A stretch of DNA of 64,000 nt from assembly GCA_039636795.1 (NCBI GenBank), contig CP143430.1:2542001-2606000 (forward strand), written 5' to 3'. The translations under genes were made by a program, and so were the position numbers. Source of the DNA: Micrococcaceae bacterium Sec5.1. Lineage in GTDB: Bacteria > Actinomycetota > Actinomycetes > Actinomycetales > Micrococcaceae. The notes beneath the pieces are model-generated. The model saw only the letters and a program-made list of their open reading frames with translations. It did not search any database and was not told the origin of the DNA. Every line of letters begins with the position of its first letter. Positions within the stretch are counted from its first letter, which is position 1. Shown piece after piece: positions 60,585 to 64,000 of this stretch.

Positions 60585-60932
60585 ATGCCGATTGTTGAGA
60601 TTCGCATTTCTGACTTGGAGCAGGACCCCATCGAACGGAGCCGTCCTCAGCTGGATCCGGAGCGGGTGTCCTATTACCTGGAGCATTTGGCCGAGTCCGC
60701 GCCGGTAGTGGTGTTCAGCGTTAATGGCCACTTGCTTTTAGCTGATGGTCACCACCGCGTCGCAGCAGCCGAACAGCTTGGCCGATCTACCCTAAGGGCG
60801 AATGTGCGAGAAGGCAGCAGGGGAGATGCCCTGCAGTTCGCGATCGAGATCGCACAGCAGCAGAGGAGCCTTTCACGGGAGCAGATCATGGAGGCCATCG
60901 CGCGCCGCGGGCGTCGACCAGAAAATCTGTAG
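60585..60932 (+). CDS. ParB/Srx-fold nuclease-like protein
   Basis: The 115-residue protein has the ParB-type catalytic core LLLADGHHRVAAAEQLG, where the Gly-His-His-Arg motif is conserved, after a short N-terminal strand region with EIRISDLEQDPIERSRPQLDP. It lacks the DNA-binding HTH of true ParB. Relatives act as nucleases or sulfiredoxin-like enzymes; the role here is unknown. No clear ribosome site near the ATG. Confidence 0.75.
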   Translation: MPIVEIRISDLEQDPIERSRPQLDPERVSYYLEHLAESAPVVVFSVNGHLLLADGHHRVAAAEQLGRSTLRANVREGSRGDALQFAIEIAQQQRSLSREQIMEAIARRGRRPENL

Positions 60933-60955
60933 ACGCGGCTAAAGAACGTGAAGGG

Positions 60956-61564
60956 TCACAGCGTTCGGAGAGCCGCCGTTTCCCCCTGCCGGGCGTCGGA
61001 GGTGCCGGCCATTATGGCGACCAGAGCACAGATGGCTTTAACCGCATCTTCGTTGGAAAGCCCGTTGTCATGGCACAGTGACCGCCACGTCCAGAATGAA
61101 ATAGCGTGGCCCATGATGGCACCGAGCCGGCCGGTCCTGTCTTGCTGTGAAAACGGTTCGCAGAGGACATCGCGAAAGTAGGCGTTGCGGGTTTCGAGGT
61201 CCTCTCGGTGTCCTTTCGGGAGCGCATCCTTGTCCGCATAGATGCGCGTCAGCATGGCCTCGCCGTCGCGATAGAAGCGGTAAAGGTCGGACAAGCCGAA
61301 CTTTAGCCGTTCCAGGGGATCGGAATGCCCGGACCAGGCGGCAGGGTCCGGAAGCTGCTGCTGTCCGCGCCAGTGCGAGGAGCACGCGGAGAATAACGCC
61401 TCATCGTCAGGAAAATGCCGATAGACCGTCAGGCGCGTGACACCGGCCTTCTCGGCGACTCCGGCGATCGTCGTGCGCGCCGGTCCCACCGAGCCGTGGA
61501 GGGCCACGGCGGCATCGACAATACGCTGCCGTGTGCTGTCCACAAGTTCGGCCCGCCTGCTCAT
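60956..61564 (-). CDS. TetR-family regulator of the cupin gene
   Basis: I start at 61564 (MSRRAELVD); the frame to 61654 would run into the operator. The 202-residue protein has a TetR HTH, ALHGSVGPARTTIAGVAEKAGVTRLTVYRHFPDDEALFSAC. It diverges from the cupin gene and the long perfect palindrome at 61637-61668 lies between them. Effector unknown. Confidence 0.83.
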   Translation of the reverse strand: MSRRAELVDSTRQRIVDAAVALHGSVGPARTTIAGVAEKAGVTRLTVYRHFPDDEALFSACSSHWRGQQQLPDPAAWSGHSDPLERLKFGLSDLYRFYRDGEAMLTRIYADKDALPKGHREDLETRNAYFRDVLCEPFSQQDRTGRLGAIMGHAISFWTWRSLCHDNGLSNEDAVKAICALVAIMAGTSDARQGETAALRTL

Positions 61565-61636
61565 CTGATAGCGGCGGGATTTGGATGAACCATGCTGTTC
61601 ACTCAAAGTATTGACACCCGTTCTTTGCGGCCGGAC

Positions 61637-61668
61637 AATTTCGATATACACCATTGTATATCGAAATT
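61637..61668. promoter_or_regulatory. Perfect palindrome with 14-bp arms between tetR and cupin gene
   Basis: Left arm AATTTCGATATACA (61637-61650), 4 bp, right arm TGTATATCGAAATT (61655-61668). It lies 17 bp before the cupin ATG and 73 bp before the TetR ATG, and is a very likely TetR operator. Confidence 0.78.
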
Positions 61669-61684
61669 AGAAAGCGGACTTGTG

Positions 61685-62197
61685 ATGGACATTGAAGGGG
61701 CTCCGCGGCTGACGGTCGTGCAGCCGGGACAAGGGCGGCAGAGCAGCCTCGGAAGCATCGGGGTTGTGTTCAAGCTGTTCGGCGAACACACCAATGAGCA
61801 GATCTCGATCGTGGAGCATCCGTTCCCGGTCGGGGCCCTGGTTCCGCCGCACACGCATACCCGTGAAGATGAGTATTCGATCGTCCTTGAAGGGGAGATC
61901 GGGTTCAGGTCGGGCGAGCGTGAGGCCGTGCTGGGCGCTGGTGGCTACATCACCAAGCCGCGCGGGGAACTGCACACCATGTGGAACCCAGGCAAGGTCC
62001 CGGCACGGATGATCGAGGTGATTAGTCCTGCGGGGTTTGAGCATTTCTTCTGGGGATTGGCCGATCAACTCGAAGCCGGGCCACCCGATCCCGAGGCCAT
62101 CGGCAAACTTGCTGCCAAATACGGGCTTCAGTTCGGGGAAGCCCCGTGGCTGCCGGAGATCATTGCCCGGTATGGCCTGACGCCTCCAATGGGCTGA
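61685..62197 (+). CDS. Cupin-domain protein
   Basis: I start at 61685, downstream of the palindrome, with AGAAAGCGG upstream. The 170-residue protein has a cupin barrel: VGALVPPHTHTREDEYSIVLEGEIGF (metal-binding HTH and E) and KPRGELHTMWNPG (His). It resembles quercetin-dioxygenase-like small cupins. Substrate is unknown. It is regulated by the divergent TetR. Confidence 0.85.
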   Translation: MDIEGAPRLTVVQPGQGRQSSLGSIGVVFKLFGEHTNEQISIVEHPFPVGALVPPHTHTREDEYSIVLEGEIGFRSGEREAVLGAGGYITKPRGELHTMWNPGKVPARMIEVISPAGFEHFFWGLADQLEAGPPDPEAIGKLAAKYGLQFGEAPWLPEIIARYGLTPPMG

Positions 62198-62209
62198 CAG
62201 GAACCGGTC

Positions 62210-63337
62210 ATGGGTGTCCTGGCTTCCCTTGAGCGGCCGAAGTTCAGCAGTGCAAGAACCGCGCGGTGGCGGCTGACTCCCGTGGCAGGCATGGCGGGCA
62301 CCATCATCGCTTTGCACGCGGTGGGCTGGGGTGTTTTGGTTTTCAGCATCGTTCCTCAAAGCCTGCACCTCAGCTCCACACAAATCTTCGGCATGGGGAT
62401 CGGAACCGGCGCGTACCTGCTAGGAGCACGGCACGCGTTCGACGCCGACCATATCGCAGCCATCGACTGCACCACCCGCAAGCTCATCGGTGAGGGCCTT
62501 AGGCCGCTCTCGGTGGGCTTCTGGTTCTCGCTCGGCCACGCCAGCGTCGTCTTCGGACTTTGCGCACTACTGGCAGGAGGAGCACAGTATCTCGGAATCC
62601 TCGTCGGTAAGGACGCCTCGCCCCTGCGCGAAGCTCTCGGGCTGGCTGGAACCACTATCTCGGGAGTGTTCCTCTATATCCTGGCGGCACTCAACGTGAC
62701 TCTTCTGATCCGGGTCGTTGTGGACTTCCGCCGGCTTCGGGCTGGCCACGCAGTGCCTCCAGAGACCGGATCTCCCACAACGCTGATGGTCCGTGTCCTG
62801 CGGCCGGTCATGCGGAGCATCACGCGCCCGTGGCAAATGTACTTGGTAGGGCTGCTTTTCGGCCTGGGGTTCGACACGGCGACTGAAGTGGCCCTGCTGG
62901 TCATTGCCGGCGGCGCGGCCACAATGGCGCTTCCCTGGTACGCCGTCCTGATCCTGCCAGTGCTTTTCGCCGCCGGCATGAGTCTGTTCGACACGGTGGA
63001 CGGATGGTTCATGAACCTCGCCTATAACTGGGCGTTCTCGAAGCCGGACCGCCGGCTTCAGTACAACATCGTCCTCACGGGGCTCTCCGCAGCCGTCGCG
63101 CTAAGCATCGGAACGGTGGAGCTGATCTCCGTGGTTGTTGCAAAAACCGGAACCATTGGAGGGGCACTGGCGACGATCGGAAGCATCGATCTGACCGGAT
63201 TGGGCTATGCGATAGTCGGCATGTTCGTACTCTGCTGGGTCCTGGCCGCTTGCGCCAGTCGATTGCGCACCGGCAGGAAAGCGCCTATCCGAACCAGGCC
63301 CGCTTTTAGTACGCCGAGCCGGACAATGAAACCTTGA
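62210..63337 (+). CDS. Nickel/cobalt permease (NiCoT family)
   Basis: The 375-residue protein has about eight spans and the family signature RHAFDADHIAAIDCTTRKL (HAFDADH) in the second span, with SLGHASVVFGL and LFGLGFDTATEVALL as the other conserved motifs. It imports Ni2+ or Co2+, probably for a metalloenzyme. It follows the cupin gene by 12 bp and may be co-transcribed with it. Identification is firm. Confidence 0.92.
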   Translation: MGVLASLERPKFSSARTARWRLTPVAGMAGTIIALHAVGWGVLVFSIVPQSLHLSSTQIFGMGIGTGAYLLGARHAFDADHIAAIDCTTRKLIGEGLRPLSVGFWFSLGHASVVFGLCALLAGGAQYLGILVGKDASPLREALGLAGTTISGVFLYILAALNVTLLIRVVVDFRRLRAGHAVPPETGSPTTLMVRVLRPVMRSITRPWQMYLVGLLFGLGFDTATEVALLVIAGGAATMALPWYAVLILPVLFAAGMSLFDTVDGWFMNLAYNWAFSKPDRRLQYNIVLTGLSAAVALSIGTVELISVVVAKTGTIGGALATIGSIDLTGLGYAIVGMFVLCWVLAACASRLRTGRKAPIRTRPAFSTPSRTMKP

Positions 63338-63590
63338 TGCGCCGGGCCTCGGCAACAGTCCTCTATAGCGCCCACCAGGAGTGTCCCGATTCCAAGGTTC
63401 TCTCGGGGTCCGACGGGACTCCGGCAAGGAAAAGGGCTCGTTTGTGCAGGTCAGGCGTCGTCGGGCGCCACCATGTCGTGGGCCACAGGTGTGGTCCTAG
63501 CGATTACACCCGTCGGAGAGTGGCGGGATTCGCCGCCGGGCCCAACCTGATCGAGGTCGGCCCTGATCGAGGCCGGCGCCCGCAGTGGTT

Positions 63591-64000
63591 TCAGCGCAGC
63601 CTGCTGAAGAACTCCCGGACGTCGGCGACGAGCAGGTCAGGGGCCTCCATGGCGGCGAAGTGGCCGCCGCGGCTGAATTCGGACCAGTGCACGAGAGTGT
63701 GTTCGAGCTCGACGGTGCGCCGGATCGACACATCCATGGGGAACACCGCGACCCCGGTCGGCACTTTGGAACGTTCACTCGCGCCCCAGGCTCCGGCGTG
63801 CGCGGTTTCATAGTAGCTGTTGGCCGAGGACCCGGCGGTGCCGGTCAGCCAATAGAGCATCACGTTGGTGAGTAACAGATCCCGGTCTACCGCGTCCTCG
63901 GGCAGTTCTGCGGCCGGATCGGTCCACTCCTTGAACTTCTCCACGATCCAGGCCAACTGCCCGACCGGGGAGTCGTGCAGCCCGTGCGCCAGGGTCTGCG
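63591..64000 (-). CDS. Epoxide-hydrolase-like alpha/beta hydrolase, C-terminal part
   Basis: The minus-strand frame is open from the right edge and ends at 63591, coding for 136 residues. The first few, HGLHDSPVGQLAWIVEKFKEW, continue to NVMLYWLTGTAGSSANSYYE and the catalytic-His region FSRGGHFAAMEAPDLLVADVREFF. This is the C-terminal part of an EphA-type epoxide hydrolase; the nucleophile lies outside the window. The gap 63338-63590 between it and the NiCoT gene shows nothing. Confidence 0.85.
   Translation of the reverse strand, partial: QTLAHGLHDSPVGQLAWIVEKFKEWTDPAAELPEDAVDRDLLLTNVMLYWLTGTAGSSANSYYETAHAGAWGASERSKVPTGVAVFPMDVSIRRTVELEHTLVHWSEFSRGGHFAAMEAPDLLVADVREFFSRLR

Noticed and set aside
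63334..63813. Plus-strand frame opposite the epoxide hydrolase gene
   Set aside because: Antisense to a conserved C-terminal domain; first part has no start signals.

Overview
The window reads as chromosomal DNA of a high-GC actinobacterium, most likely Arthrobacter, Paenarthrobacter or a related Micrococcaceae. The basis is GC-rich third positions, frequent GTG/TTG starts with GGAG-type ribosome sites, many TetR regulators, an ECF41 sigma factor and a dense set of amine, amino-acid and CoA-ester catabolic operons. The genus is an inference. I saw no rRNA, tRNA, CRISPR array or intact insertion sequence.

Layout. 1-6379: the start of an MFS transporter gene, diverging from a hydantoinase-type operon (hyuA, hyuB, GAF protein, amidohydrolase). 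6546-10609: a worn accessory stretch with a secreted protein, a truncated PAS gene, a higBA-like toxin-antitoxin pair, a zinc-ribbon protein, a decayed IS1249-like transposase and a frameshifted metallo-beta-lactamase-fold gene. 10796-14528: fabF with a divergent TetR gene, the tail of an acyl-CoA dehydrogenase gene, and an AhpD-like/ECF41 sigma pair with its own promoter. 14578-32211: a large catabolic cluster. It combines a gamma-glutamyl amine route (glutamine-synthetase-like ligase, flavin oxidase, aldehyde dehydrogenase, gamma-Glu hydrolase) with an acyl-CoA ligase, a beta-alanyl-CoA ammonia-lyase-like enzyme, enoyl-CoA hydratase, alcohol dehydrogenase, Baeyer-Villiger-type monooxygenase, amine oxidase, an unknown membrane protein and an MFS exporter or importer, under one TetR gene. 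32264-39353: a beta-oxidation operon plus a TetR gene. 39448-41588: a tiny gene and a GH15 enzyme. 41662-48842: a class III aminotransferase/phospho-lyase, an APH-family kinase, an amino-acid permease, an SDR, a MoaF-like protein and regulators. 48905-54987: ammonium channel, ornithine-cyclodeaminase-like protein, carbamoyl-amino-acid hydrolase, sarcosine-oxidase-like flavoprotein and LysR. 55010-64000: HxlR/RidA, a two-component system with a secreted protein, cold-shock protein, DUF1214/DUF1254 pair, ParB-like protein, TetR/cupin, a nickel/cobalt permease and a partial epoxide hydrolase.

The main new observation is a repeated operator-like element, two TCAnnTGA boxes whose starts are 13 bp apart. 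It occurs in five intergenic regions: four inside the 15-32 kb amine cluster and one (double) upstream of the tiny gene at 39.5 kb. This suggests one TetR regulon covering the cluster. The enzymes can be ordered into a route from a diamine, for example 1,3-diaminopropane, through a gamma-glutamylated intermediate to a beta-amino acid, its CoA ester and an enoyl-CoA. That route is an inference from gene content; the substrate is unknown.
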